DNA of 64,000 bases from Daedaleopsis sinensis (taxonomy: Eukaryota > Basidiomycota > Agaricomycetes > Polyporales > Polyporaceae), in contig CM066301.1 of the NCBI GenBank assembly GCA_033807695.1, positions 3,410,001 to 3,474,000 of the forward strand, written 5' to 3'. The notes beneath the pieces were generated by a model. That model was not told the origin of the DNA, made no database searches, and was given only the letters and a program-made list of their open reading frames with translations. Positions 31,940 to 41,498 of the stretch are shown piece by piece. How positions within the stretch are numbered: position 1 is the stretch's first letter; each line of letters opens with the position of its first letter. Made by a program: the position numbers and the translations under genes.

Positions 31940-32686
31940 ATGAAGTTCCTCTTCGCCCCCATCGCCTTCGCCGCCGCGGCCCTTGCTGCTCCCGCCATCG
32001 AGTCCCGCCAGAGCGCCTGGTGCATCGTCAGCACCAGGCCTCTCTCGTACGGCTACGCTGAGCAGTACGCTTACGATCTTGTGAGTTCGTCCTTGGCGCA
32101 TGTCCTCCAGTACCACATAACGAGTTTACCTGATTTACCTGATATGCAGGCCAACGCCTGCATAGACAACAAAGCCGTGACCGATAGCGGCGCTTTGTGG
32201 AGCAACAAGATCTGCGTTGCCGCTGCAGTCTCGTCCCTCCCCAACGTTAACGTTGACATCGTCTCGGGTGCTGCATCTTGCAGGAACCCTACCGGTATCA
32301 CTTCGCAGGCATTCATACCCAACCTTGACTACAACGTAAGCTCAAGTGTTTTGATCCGGGTAGCAAGAATTGCTGATATGGTTTACATACAGGTCTATGC
32401 GAGCATTGTCGGTGACTGCGCATGGGCGCCGGGAGGCTGCCCCATCACCCAGCAGAACTTCATCGACCTCATCTACAGCGCCATTGACGAGGCCGGCAAG
32501 GGCAACTGGCCCAGGTGAGCTTTGGTTGCTGCTTGAGAGGCTTTGTCTAATGTTGTTCCTGACGCCCTCTGCAGCAGCACCGATGTCGTCCTCACCCAGG
32601 GCTGGCAGGCTCTCCTCGACTGGACCAAGACGGGCGAGACTGTCCCTTACACGAACTTCAACGACTACCTGCACTACTACTCTTGA
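31940..32686 (+). CDS. Small secreted six-cysteine protein, copy 1
   Basis: Four exons (31940-32080, 32150-32335, 32393-32514, 32575-32686) give 186 residues. A classic signal peptide (MKFLFAPIAFAAAALAAPA) is followed by ESRQ, a usual fungal propeptide junction. The mature part has six cysteines (28, 51, 69, 91, 118, 125), consistent with three disulfides, and an acidic, aromatic-rich C terminus (WTKTGETVPYTNFNDYLHYY). No catalytic motif is recognised; I do not know the family. A paralogue of equal length, with introns at the same codons and in the same phases, lies at 37058. Likely an extracellular or wall-associated protein; role (nutrition, interaction, development) unknown. The TATA box at 31828 suggests strong or regulated expression. 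Confidence 0.88.
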
Positions 32687-33122
32687 ATGCAGGCACTGGA
32701 AACGTACATATATATAGGTCACAAGTGCTCACAACACCACTGCTCCAGTAACGTTTCTCTCATACGTGCTTTCGTGTGTTTCTTGGTCGGACATAATTTC
32801 TCGTGTTGCCGTAAAACAAATGGCATCCATTCTTGTGGGCTGTGGTATATTTCTGTGTGACTTGAAGTCCCAAGGTTCTACTCCCAATCCCTCTGCATTC
32901 GTATCCATTTGTCACGCTCCCCAATCTCCAGCTAGCATTCCATGAACCATTCATCCCCTATCCGTGTAAGTCTTCCTATCCAAGTAGTTCGCTTGTGTAG
33001 CAGTGACAAACTCTAGTAACACCGCAGGCCTTTCACGAATCGTTGTGGCGTATCGCCCAGGAGTCAAGCTTCAAGGTGCGTTTTCATATCGGTGGTTGAT
33101 ACAAGTGGCGCGGCATCGCTTC
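32687..33122. other. Convergent 3' region
   Basis: 3' end of the secreted-protein gene and of the coproporphyrinogen oxidase gene. The words after the secreted-protein stop (ACGTGCTTTCGTGTGTTTCTTGG near 32764, written here only as a label up to its first 20 bases: ACGTGCTTTCGTGTGTTTCT) recur in related form after the second copy near 37853. No gene seen. Confidence 0.5.
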
Positions 33123-34139
33123 TCACACCCACTCACGCGGAGATCTCAGCACTTCAAGCATCCGCGCCTCCTCGCTGCCCTCCTCCGTACCCATCTCCGA
33201 CATGTACTCCCACCGAGCCGTCTCCGGCAGGCTCATGAGCACGTTTTCGGCCTGCACGCCAGGCGTCGCGAGCCCGAACTTCGTCCCGCGGTCGTACACG
33301 AGATTGAACTCCACATAACGACCGCGCCTGAGGAGCTGCCAGCGCCGTTTGCGCTCGTCGACCGTTGCGTCGCGTCGGCGTTGGACAATCGGCATGTACG
33401 ACGGCAGGAACGCGCCGCAGCATGACTGCACAAACGCGAAGATCTCGTCGGGAGTTCGCGGGCGCGGGGCAGACCCGTCGGTCAGCAGACTGTGCGGCTC
33501 GTCGCACAGGTCGTCGAAGCGTATGCCGCCCACGCCCCGGTGCTCGTCCCGGTGCTTGATGAAGAAGTAGCCATCGCACGACTTCTTGAATGCGGGATAG
33601 AGCTCCGGGCCGTGCGCGTCACATGCCGCCTTCAGTGTCGTGTGGAAGTGCACGACGTCCTCCTCGAAGTAGTAGCTCGGCGTGAGGTCGGTAATGCCGC
33701 CGAACCACCAGGCAACGACCTTGCCCTGAGCCTCTCCCTCCGCGGGCGGCTCGGTGATCTCGAAGTAGCGGTAGTTGGCGTGCACGGTGGGCACGCTCGG
33801 GTTGCGCGGATGGATGACGAGACTGAGGCCGCCGGCGAAGAAGGGGAGTGTGCCTGTCGTGGAGGTGCGGGCGAGTGCGGCGTGCTCCGTCGCCATGTTC
33901 GCGACCGCGGCGGGTGGGAGCTGCCCGTGGATCATCGAGATGTTCACGCCCGCCTTCTCGAGTAGGCTGTCCGTGTCTGGCGCACTGAACGTGCAGGAGA
34001 TACCGCGGCCGCCCGCTGCTCGGTCCCACTTCCGCAGCGTGAAGGGCGGCGCGGACAGGTCGGCGGCCTCGAGCGCGGCGACGATGGTTGTCTGCATCGT
34101 CTCGATATACGTCGTCATGCGATCACGCATGCTCTCCAT
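33123..34139 (-). CDS. HEM13: Coproporphyrinogen III oxidase (oxygen-dependent)
   Basis: Catalyses oxidative decarboxylation of coproporphyrinogen III to protoporphyrinogen IX in haem synthesis. A single exon of 338 codons, normal length, and without an obvious mitochondrial presequence, as in cytosolic yeast Hem13. Motifs in order: GGRGISCTF, SMIHGQLPPAA, AGGLSLVIHPRNPSVPTVHA, NYRYFEI, WWFGGITDLTPSYYFEEDVV, YPAFKKSCDGYFFIKHRDEH, RGVGGIRFDDL, RRGRYVEFNLVYDRGTKFGL, LMSLPETARWEY, ending LRSPREWV. Several positions that are almost invariant in this enzyme differ here: FGGI for FGGG, KKSCDG for KKWCDD, HRDEHRG for HRGERRG, GIRFDD for GIFFDD. The frame is intact, so it is not an obvious pseudogene. 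It is divergent from the seven-helix gene at 34563. Confidence 0.94.
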   Translation of the reverse strand: MESMRDRMTTYIETMQTTIVAALEAADLSAPPFTLRKWDRAAGGRGISCTFSAPDTDSLLEKAGVNISMIHGQLPPAAVANMATEHAALARTSTTGTLPFFAGGLSLVIHPRNPSVPTVHANYRYFEITEPPAEGEAQGKVVAWWFGGITDLTPSYYFEEDVVHFHTTLKAACDAHGPELYPAFKKSCDGYFFIKHRDEHRGVGGIRFDDLCDEPHSLLTDGSAPRPRTPDEIFAFVQSCCGAFLPSYMPIVQRRRDATVDERKRRWQLLRRGRYVEFNLVYDRGTKFGLATPGVQAENVLMSLPETARWEYMSEMGTEEGSEEARMLEVLRSPREWV

Positions 34140-34562
34140 AGTGGCAGGTGTGTACTATGGGCCGCATTGTCAACGATCACGTCCGCGTCAAGTGTCAGTA
34201 TGGCTGCTCACCTGGTGGTCAAAGGTCAAGAGGCGTGGGCGCCATGTTGATACCGCAACTCTCTTTTTCAATATACGTTAGCTGATCAGCTTCTGTGTCG
34301 ACGTCAGGCGCAGCCAGTGCGGTAGATGGAAGCTGCTCCATGAGGAGTAGGTTCAGCCTCTGGTCATATCGTGAGTACTTGTTTCTGAACTGCCTGCTTC
34401 TGCGATCAATGCACGCATTGAAATTCGACACATGGGCGTCGCCGCCAGGCTGCCCTCGCCGGCCTTGCCGGAGCCGAGCTCGAGAGCCTATGTATACTCA
34501 TGCATGTCAGGATCAGGGACCCAACATGGTAGAGGCACTACCCAGACTCCTCTGGACTCACC
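34140..34562. promoter_or_regulatory. Divergent promoter region, HEM13 / seven-helix protein
   Basis: 423 bases between divergent starts. No clear TATA box. Short plus-strand frames starting at 34295 and 34432 overlap the next gene in other frames and are not supported. Confidence 0.4.
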
Positions 34563-35755
34563 ATGGCCCTCGACTTCTTTGTTCTCCGCGACGCCATCCC
34601 TGGTCCGGTCCCGCCCCCTCCGCCCCCAGGGCTCAACTACATCGCCCCAATCCGCATCGCCGTGCGGGACCTGCTTATCGCACATACGTTCAGCATATTG
34701 TTGGTCGCGCTGCTCATCGCGCTTCTCTACTTTTCAACCAGTTGGTCGCGGAGGCACACCATCTTCTGGCTCAATGTCTTCACCATCCTCCTCGCGCTCT
34801 CGGTCGGCGGGTTGATTGACTACCAGACGGTAACGTTATCCATCAAGTGGGCATGCAGAGACTTACGTTGATCACAGATACACACTATGGTCGACCCTCT
34901 ACATCCAACGCCGCTGTCCATTAACATCGCGATAGGAGTCCTAGGCGCCATACAGTCAATCATCATCGACACTATCCTTCTCATCCGTCTCGTCTCCGTA
35001 TATCCACCCTCATTCATTGGAAAAAGGCTCTTCGCCCTCCTCATCACCGTGCCCCTCCTGCTCAAGGTCGCACGCATCGTCAACCTCGGCCTGTTCATCA
35101 GCGCCTTGGTGAACGCCACGAAGGATCCGAAGACCGCAAACCTCCTCATTGGACAAATATGGGAGCACAAGCCATATCTCAAGATCGAGTGGTTCGCCCA
35201 GCTGTTCGACAACTCGTAGGTGTCCCCGGAATGGCTTCAATGGTACTTTCGTCCAACTCATCCTCTTGTACATAGGTACGCGTCTGGCTTCTTCCTTTGC
35301 CGGCTGTACCTGCACAACAAGGATTCCACACGTGTCATGTCCAAAAAGACGTCGGAATGTATGTGCCATGACCTCCTCTGACGAGCTCGGTTCGGCTCAT
35401 ACGGTGTCCAGCGACCTTTGCGGACAGGATCCGTACCCTCCTCTACGTCGCGGCGACGAATTTCGTTGTGCCGGTGCTCTTCTCGCTCGTGCAGATCATC
35501 GTCGTCTACCGCGACATCGACGTGCTCGTCGTGAACGACATCGTGCTGGTCAACACGTCCGTCGCCGTCATCGGCGTCGTCTTCGCGACCGTCTGGGTCG
35601 ACAGCGGACATTGGATGCGCGACCGCAGCGTCACCGCGTTCGGGAGCGGCGTCAAGTCGTCGCACATTGTGTTCGAGAACAACCCGACCCATGTGTCGAG
35701 CAGGTACTCGACGGGAAGTGCGGGACAGGTAGAAAATGGGACAACCCTTCCCTGA
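34563..35755 (+). CDS. Seven-helix membrane protein, receptor-like
   Basis: Four exons (34563-34829, 34878-35215, 35276-35341, 35412-35755) join to about 337 residues. Hydrophobic helices are seen at about 37-60 (AHTFSILLVALLIALLYFST), 66-88, 105-128, 140-165 (LFALLITVPLLLKVARIVNL), around 200-225, 245-268 (LYVAATNFVVPVLFSLVQII) and 275-297, so about seven in total. The N terminus is short and Pro-rich (GPVPPPPPPG), and the C terminus is polar and Ser-rich. The layout resembles the basidiomycete seven-helix proteins often labelled as putative receptors, but no defining GPCR motif is visible, so transport or signalling roles are both open. Not related to the DUF6534 protein at the left end as far as I can see. 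Confidence 0.8.
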
Positions 35756-37057
35756 GCCCTCTACCCCCGGGCGACCAGGATAGCGGGCCACATGCTGAGC
35801 GTTGTAGGACGTGTAAATGCACATCAGATCGGTCTTGTGGTGGTGTTAGATATTGATTGGTATTAAGTAGCCTTCTCAACTGCTAATGACGACCGTCTGT
35901 CTCTACCGACTTTCAGCTGACGATAAAGACATTCATTTTAAAGATGCATTTGAGTCTGGAAGAGTTTGATGCTTCATGATATTCTTAGAGGTGCGTTTGT
36001 TCACCGGTCACGTTTACCACTGGCAGTCAGGCTGCACCTGAGAGATAGGCTGACAAGTTGGTGTCCACAGACTCCCCTGTCGTCTCCTCCAGGACGAACG
36101 AACGCGACTGACAATGAGTTTAAAGAACAGGACTTGAAGGTCTCTCAGCCTACTCGTTTTCAGTACCTCGCCCTCGTTCCACCGGACTTGAAGTGTACCC
36201 TCCTGAACGTAGACAGTAGACTGTCTGGACGGGGTTCGACCTGGTTCAACGTTCAAGTTCCGAGTTGAGAAGCCCACATCAAATGACCTTCTTGCAATAT
36301 TGTGTCCTCCATCATGATCATTGCAACGGGATATCCAGATCGTGGTGGTGACAGCTCCAGCGCTTGCACTCCGACTGGGATCTGTTCTGATCTGTTAGTA
36401 CTAGTGGTTGGTTCCAGACGTCGACGCCCGCATGCTTGACTTTCTAAAGACCCTATCGTTCAAGACCTTCACTAGTTTTTAGGACCAACGTCGACTTCAT
36501 CTCAAGCCTGATACATAGCTTGTTCAAAGTAAGTCGCTTAACTTCTCCTGCCAGTGACTTGCCTCGCGTAAGTATCTCTGTTTCGCGAACTTACCACGGC
36601 ACTTTTCATCAACACGGAGTTTCCGGACACCATCGGAGAATGGGAGACTAGACCGGCACATTGCACGCGAGGGCGTTCGTTACTCATTCCAAGCTGTTGG
36701 TTGGGGGCAGGGAGCAGGGGCCAGCGTTTAAGACGTTGTTCGCCGTGAACTGTAAATGCGGTGCCAAGGAGACAAGGAGACGTGCATCAAGAAGGAATCA
36801 AGAAGTAACGGGGTAGCGGGAACGGGCAGGCCCATGGTATGTATTGACAATCAATTTCGGCAAGGACTCAGGATCAGTATCTTCAGTATACATAGTACTT
36901 CTAGGCACATGCGGCAAATCATCGCCGCATATCACTACTAGTGTCACTGGCGTATAAAAGGACGACTTGGACCGTCCTCCAACCCTCGCGGTAATCTCCC
37001 CTCACGCTCTTTCAGCCCACTCCCCACACTCTTTACCTTCGACCCCACACAGCCATC
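35756..37057. other. 1.3 kb intergenic; promoter of secreted protein 2 at its end
   Basis: No gene seen in 35756-36940. A TATAAAA box at 36953-36959 lies 105 bases before the ATG at 37058. The leader CTCACGCTCTTTCAGCCCA (near 37000) is the same as in front of copy 1, so the promoter was duplicated with the gene. Confidence 0.6.
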
Positions 37058-37792
37058 ATGAAGTTCCTCAGCTTCGCCCCCATCGCCTTCGCCGCTGCGG
37101 CCCTTGCTGCTCCTGCCCTTGAGTCACGCCAGACCGGCTTTTGTGCTGTCGGCCGCAAGACTCTTGCGTACGGCTACACTGAGCAGTTCGCTTACGATCT
37201 CGTGAGTACGACACGCTACATTAATCTTGACATGTCGTGTTGAAGAAGTTCATGATATAGGCTCTCTCCTGCGTGAACAACAAAACCGTGACGGACAGCG
37301 CTGCTCTCTGGAGCAACAAGATCTGCGTCGCCGCTGCCGTTGCGTCCGCGCAATACATCGGCCCTGGAATCATTGCGGGTGCCGCGTCTTGCAATAACCC
37401 TACCGGTATCACTTCAGAGCAAGCCGTCCCCAACCTAGACTACAACGTAAGGATCCGCTGTGGGTATCCAGGCTTGACCGTTATTGATTGGATCGTGTAA
37501 CAGGTCTACGCTGACATTGTCGGCGAGTGCGCGTGGGCTCCGGGAGGCTGCCCCATTACCCAGCAGAACTTCATCGATTTCGTCTACAGCGCCCTCACCG
37601 AGGCCGGCACGGGCAACTGGCCCAGGTGAGACTCTCCTGCCTTTCAAGGGGATTCGGAATCTGCTTGCTGACGCCCTCTGCAGCAGCCCCAACGTCATCC
37701 TCACCCAAGGCTGGCAGAAGATTCTCGACTGGACCAAGACGGGCGAGACCGTCCCCTACACGAACTTCAACGACTTCCTGCACTACTCGTAA
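37058..37792 (+). CDS. Small secreted six-cysteine protein, copy 2
   Basis: Exons 37058-37201, 37261-37446, 37504-37625 and 37684-37792 give 186 residues, the same length as copy 1. The signal peptide (MKFLSFAPIAFAAAALAAPA) and the LESRQ junction match, all six cysteines are kept, and exons 2 and 3 have exactly the same length as in copy 1 (186 and 122 bases), so intron sites and phases are shared. The most conserved parts are ALWSNKICVAAAV, CAWAPGGCPITQQNFID and QGW...LDWTKTGETVPYTNFND. Differences cluster in exon 2 (PNVNVDIVSG in copy 1, QYIGPGIIAG here). This is a paralogue retained intact after duplication, on the same strand 5.1 kb away. Family and function not recognised. Confidence 0.88.
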
Positions 37793-38269
37793 ATGCGATA
37801 CTGCTCGAAAACGTACCAACGTGTAGTGCTCATCGGATTATCTTTCTGCTAATACGTGTTCTCGTGTGTGTTCCTTGGGACTTTCGTAATGCTTGTTGTT
37901 GTCGTAATAATGAATAGCATCATTTCTTGTGGGCCTGCCATATAGTCATCTTCTAGTACCGACGATTCAGTAGTAGGTGAACGTAACACTCAATTGCAAT
38001 TAGCTCATTTGAACAGCTTTTCTAGAGTGGCTGCTTCTGTCATCGTGGCATCGCATTCGCGCTTGCTGAACCACATACTTTGACGAGCTAGGATCATCGA
38101 GCGCTGAGCGGGTGTCCACCTGGGCCCAATGGGCTAACATCGAGCGCTGTGTGACCGGTGTCTGGGACTCTGGGCCCAACATCGAGCGCTGTGCTCCCTG
38201 ATACTTAACCCAACGTCGCGATGTGGCATCGCCAGTGCACCGACCATAGGTCCGCACACCATCCACACC
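37793..38269. other. Intergenic with a tandem repeat before the next gene
   Basis: 3' flank of secreted protein 2, then the promoter of the gene at 38270. A tandem repeat occupies 38095-38200 (separate entry). No gene seen. Confidence 0.5.
38095..38200. repeat. Imperfect tandem repeat, about 42-bp unit, 2.5 copies
   Basis: The word CATCGAGCGCTG starts at 38095, 38138 and 38180. Units 1 and 2 share CATCGAGCGCTG..., GGTGTC, CTGGGCCCAA in the same order; unit 3 is cut short. It ends about 70 bases before the start codon at 38270, inside the promoter or leader. Confidence 0.75.
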
Positions 38270-39101
38270 ATGGCCACCTTCAGCGTCCCATTCGACGATG
38301 CACCATCCCCAAGCCCAGCACAAGTTTTCTGCGCACTCTTAGCGCGCCTCGGACTTCCCACAGAGCTCGCCCTCGCGATCATTGACCTCGCCGAGTACCA
38401 CCCTAGCGTGCGAGCCGAGCGCAAGGACACGCTGCACATCACGGCCCCGTGGGGCGAGCCCAGCTTCGTCGCGCAGCTCTACCTGCTCTCGCCGCCCATC
38501 CCTCGCGACGCTGGGTGCGAGCACTGGGCGGCAAAGAAGGTGATCTGGCGTGTCGAAGGCCACGATCAAGGATGGGGCGGAGGCCCTCTGACAGGTGGGC
38601 GCGGCTGCGCGTGCACGGCGTTCCCATCCCGTGGCAGAGAAGTGGTGACTAACATGATGCCTGGCTACAGGGAGATACCACCCGGCGTACTCGTGGTACG
38701 ACGCGTGTGTCTTCCGGCGCGTCAAGGCAGACGCATCGGACCTCGCGGGCGTCAGCGCGCTTGGCTACATCCATCGCGATCCCGAGGATGTCGCCGAGAT
38801 CCTGCGGGCTGCGGGATGGGGCTCCGTCAGGAATGGCGACGGGGGCTGCGTCTGGCGCGTCCAGTCCAACCGGATCGCTCACGGCGAGTTCGAGACGCAC
38901 GAGGTGGCATGGACGCCCGACCAGTCGGGAGATGACCTTGAGATGAGGGTGGTTAAGGAGTGCGGGGCATGGAGGGGAGACGGCTTCGTGCGGTCGCTGC
39001 AGCCAGGGGATCGGGTTGGGCTATGGATGAGAGCGATGTATCCTGGGTGGGCAAACTATGTCAAGAACGCTTCTGTAGAGATTTTGTACGAGGCTCACTA
39101 G
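38270..39101 (+). CDS. Uncharacterised soluble protein
   Basis: Two exons (38270-38594 and 38671-39101) give about 251 residues; the join restores ...GPLTGRYHPAYSWYDACVFRRVK. The first part has an amphipathic F-box-like helix (LLARLGLPTELALAIIDLAEYHPSV), then a beta-rich domain (DTLHITAPWGEPSFVAQLYLL, KVIWRVEGHDQGWG, YSWYDACVFRRVK, HEVAWTPD, VVKECGAW, LQPGDRVGLWMRAMYPGW, VEILYEAH). The order 'helix LPTELALAIIDLAEY then beta sandwich with ..GDRVGLWMRA.YPGW.N' is a pattern I associate with lineage-specific basidiomycete proteins without assigned function. No catalytic residues are evident. The first ATG in frame was chosen. Confidence 0.72.
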
Positions 39102-39595
39102 GTTATGCTTCTGCTCGCGACATTGGGCGTTTGAATGCGCGATCGCCCAACGGATGATGAATGATTCATGTCAGACACGAGGCGTCGAATGAGACCCGTA
39201 TACGGCTCCCTACACAGTCAGTACACTCGTATCACGGTGGTAACTTGAATGACGCAGTCTGTAGACCTTCATACGCTCTTTTCTCCTAAACCGAGGAGGC
39301 GAGTACGTCGGCCGAAGTAAAATCTGTAGCTCCTTAATCACAACGAACGTACAGTACACAATCAATTCAGAGCGTGAGGCCTGTGAGATATGCAAGAAAA
39401 TACCATCAAGATGTGTCGGTGAGTTATGCGCCAGTGACCACCCATTATGATTCGAACGAGTCAATGGTGGCCGCGGTTGGGTGGCTCAGGTGGATTCTGC
39501 CTTGATGTCTCCGAGTTCTCGGTGTGCTTGGGCAGTGTAGCTGCAGCTGCAATCAGCTGAAGGGCTATAGCCTAGCGTAGTGCGACCATGATCTC
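39102..39595. other. Convergent 3' region, no gene seen
   Basis: Between the 3' ends of the gene at 38270 (plus) and the gene at 39596 (minus). Nothing recognisable on either strand. Confidence 0.5.
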
Positions 39596-40873
39596 TCATG
39601 GCACATTTGCTGCACCAGTTGTGGTTGCAACAGGTGCTGTCAATACCAGAAACAAAGAAATGAACGAACTAACGCCAGCTGCGATGCGATGGACAAACTC
39701 ACCAGAAGATTTCGAGTGGGCAGCATTGTTACTCGGTGTTCTCGGCCTTGGAGGAGGCATTCCCTCATACCCATAGTACGGGAACATATTTTCTGGATCG
39801 TCGTATTCGTCGCATTCGAATTCACTGTCGTAATCGTCTCCGTGGTCGCGCACCAGCTGCTCGAAGAGCGCGCGAGTGCAGATGGTACACTCGCATCGAC
39901 CTGCGCGAACGTGCTCGACGCCTCTGCTAGGGCCGGTAGTCGGCATCGCATCACTACCTCCAGAAGCTATCGTGTCGGTAGCCCGGAGGAGGTCTAAGGC
40001 CGCTCTAAAGCCTGCAACACCATGGATTAGTCGTCTGTGATGAGGGAGACCCAGTGGCACGAGTGTCAACCATACCCTTCTCAGCGTGTTTCTGCGCCTC
40101 GGAGAGGAATTGCATTTCTTTCGCCATCTTGAGAACAAAATCCATGGCGGCGGTCTTCCCCGTGTTACTAGAGAAAGGATGATATTTGGCCTCCGCTCGT
40201 TCCGGTTGCTTGCCTTTGGCTAGCGTAGCTCGGAGACTATATAACTGAACGGACACGTCTTTAGGACGATGACGATCTTGCTGCGTCCATTCTCAGGCTA
40301 GCAACAGACATATGCAAAAATACACGTACCTCCGAATTTTTCTCTGTCGCTTCGACAAGCAATTTATGTGGCGTTGGGGCGGTAACATGATCGTCTGCGG
40401 CCACGGATAGAGGAACTTGGTCTGCTAGATCGGTTGTCTCTACCTCTCCCTTCTGCTGCACTTTCGCTTCGGACTCCGTTCTACCGAACTCGGCGATCAA
40501 CGAGTCTAGTATCGCAAGCGATCTTGAAAGCTCTTCAGTGACCGTTGAGTCGGTGTAAGTCACGTATGCCTGTTGGTAACCATGAAGCGTGAGCACGGAA
40601 CCCACCATCACCGTATCCTGAATGCACACCTCGTCCTGCCTGGCGCGTTTGTGCGTCCCGCCCGACGCTGAAATATTAGCGGCATCGGTACGAATGGCTT
40701 GTGGGGGCCTTTCGTCTAGCTCCGTGTTCTTTCGCTTCGTGCTTAAGGAACTGCCAGCTGCAGGCGATAGTGTGACTTGAGGAGCCTGTCGAACATGCAA
40801 GATTAGGTCAGCGGTGTATAACATAGTATTCAAGTGTACTCACCGCGAAGCTCTGTTCACGAGGAAGAGGCAT
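39596..40873 (-). CDS. Uncharacterised protein with Lys/Arg-rich start and a Cys pair
   Basis: Five or so exons join well: MPLPREQSFA, then APQVTLSPAAGSS..., a middle exon DVSVQLYSLRATLAKGKQPE and SNTGKTAAMDFVLKMAKEMQ, then FRAALDLLRATDTIAS, and a C-terminal part with RCECTICTRALFEQLVRDHG, a Glu/Asp/Tyr-rich stretch (DSEFECDEYDDPENMFPYYG) and the tail APVATTTGAANVP. The first exon ends at GCG followed by GTGAGT. A KRKNTEL/KRARQDE cluster looks like a nuclear signal. The central helix-rich part (SLAILDSLIAEFGR; AAMDFVLKMAKEMQFLSEAQ) suggests coiled-coil contacts. CxCxxC in the tail could bind metal. I do not recognise the family; exons are supported only by open frame and splice sites. Confidence 0.62.
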
Positions 40874-41498
40874 GAGTTAGCCTGACAAGGGGCCAATGCT
40901 GGAGAGGACGAGGAGGATGGAGAGAGGGGATGGGGTTCCTCTAAGAGGACATGGCCTTTCAGGGGTTTGCCCGCAGTCGCGTTAACTCTTAGAAGCAAGG
41001 AACATGCCGTTGGCAACGACGGAGATCATGCTGGGAAGATGTCGTCCCGCCTCGAGGGCGGGGCCGCGATTTCATGAGATGACTCCGTGACAAACGAATA
41101 AAGAAGGATCATAACTATCCATGGGTTCGCGGAATGTATTTGAGTTCATCGGAGGACACCATTTTACGTACCAGCCCCTGTTGAATTATTTATGGAGCAT
41201 TCCTGTCTTCTAGTTCCAGCAGAAGCTGCAGAACGTGTTTCATAGTCTGCATGTCCGTTGATATGTACGTCGCTTGTGGGCTGGACAGAACGGCGTGGGA
41301 AGAGTGCGGAAGAGTGCGGGATCGTTCTGTTTCCTTAACATGGCAGAGGGCGATTAAGTATTTCGGATTGGAGAACTTCATTGAAATTGAGGAAGGAATA
41401 CACTAAGCTACAGAGGCAAGGCTTGAGGAGAGGAAGGGTCACAGCGTACGTATACGATGAACATAATTATATTACATGCCTGAACAGCACCGAGTTGA
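40874..41498. other. Intergenic, no gene seen
   Basis: Upstream of the gene ending at 40873 and downstream of CLP1. Only short frames. A poly-purine stretch near 40900-40940 belongs to the promoter of the minus-strand gene. Confidence 0.5.

Noticed and set aside
31246..32061. A 271-codon plus-strand frame over the promoter and first exon of secreted protein 1
   Set aside because: It lacks motifs and runs out of frame with the signal-peptide exon, which is supported by the paralogue at 37058.
39411..39475. Possible tRNA because of a GATTCGAAC-like word
   Set aside because: No cloverleaf with acceptor and anticodon stems could be drawn around it.
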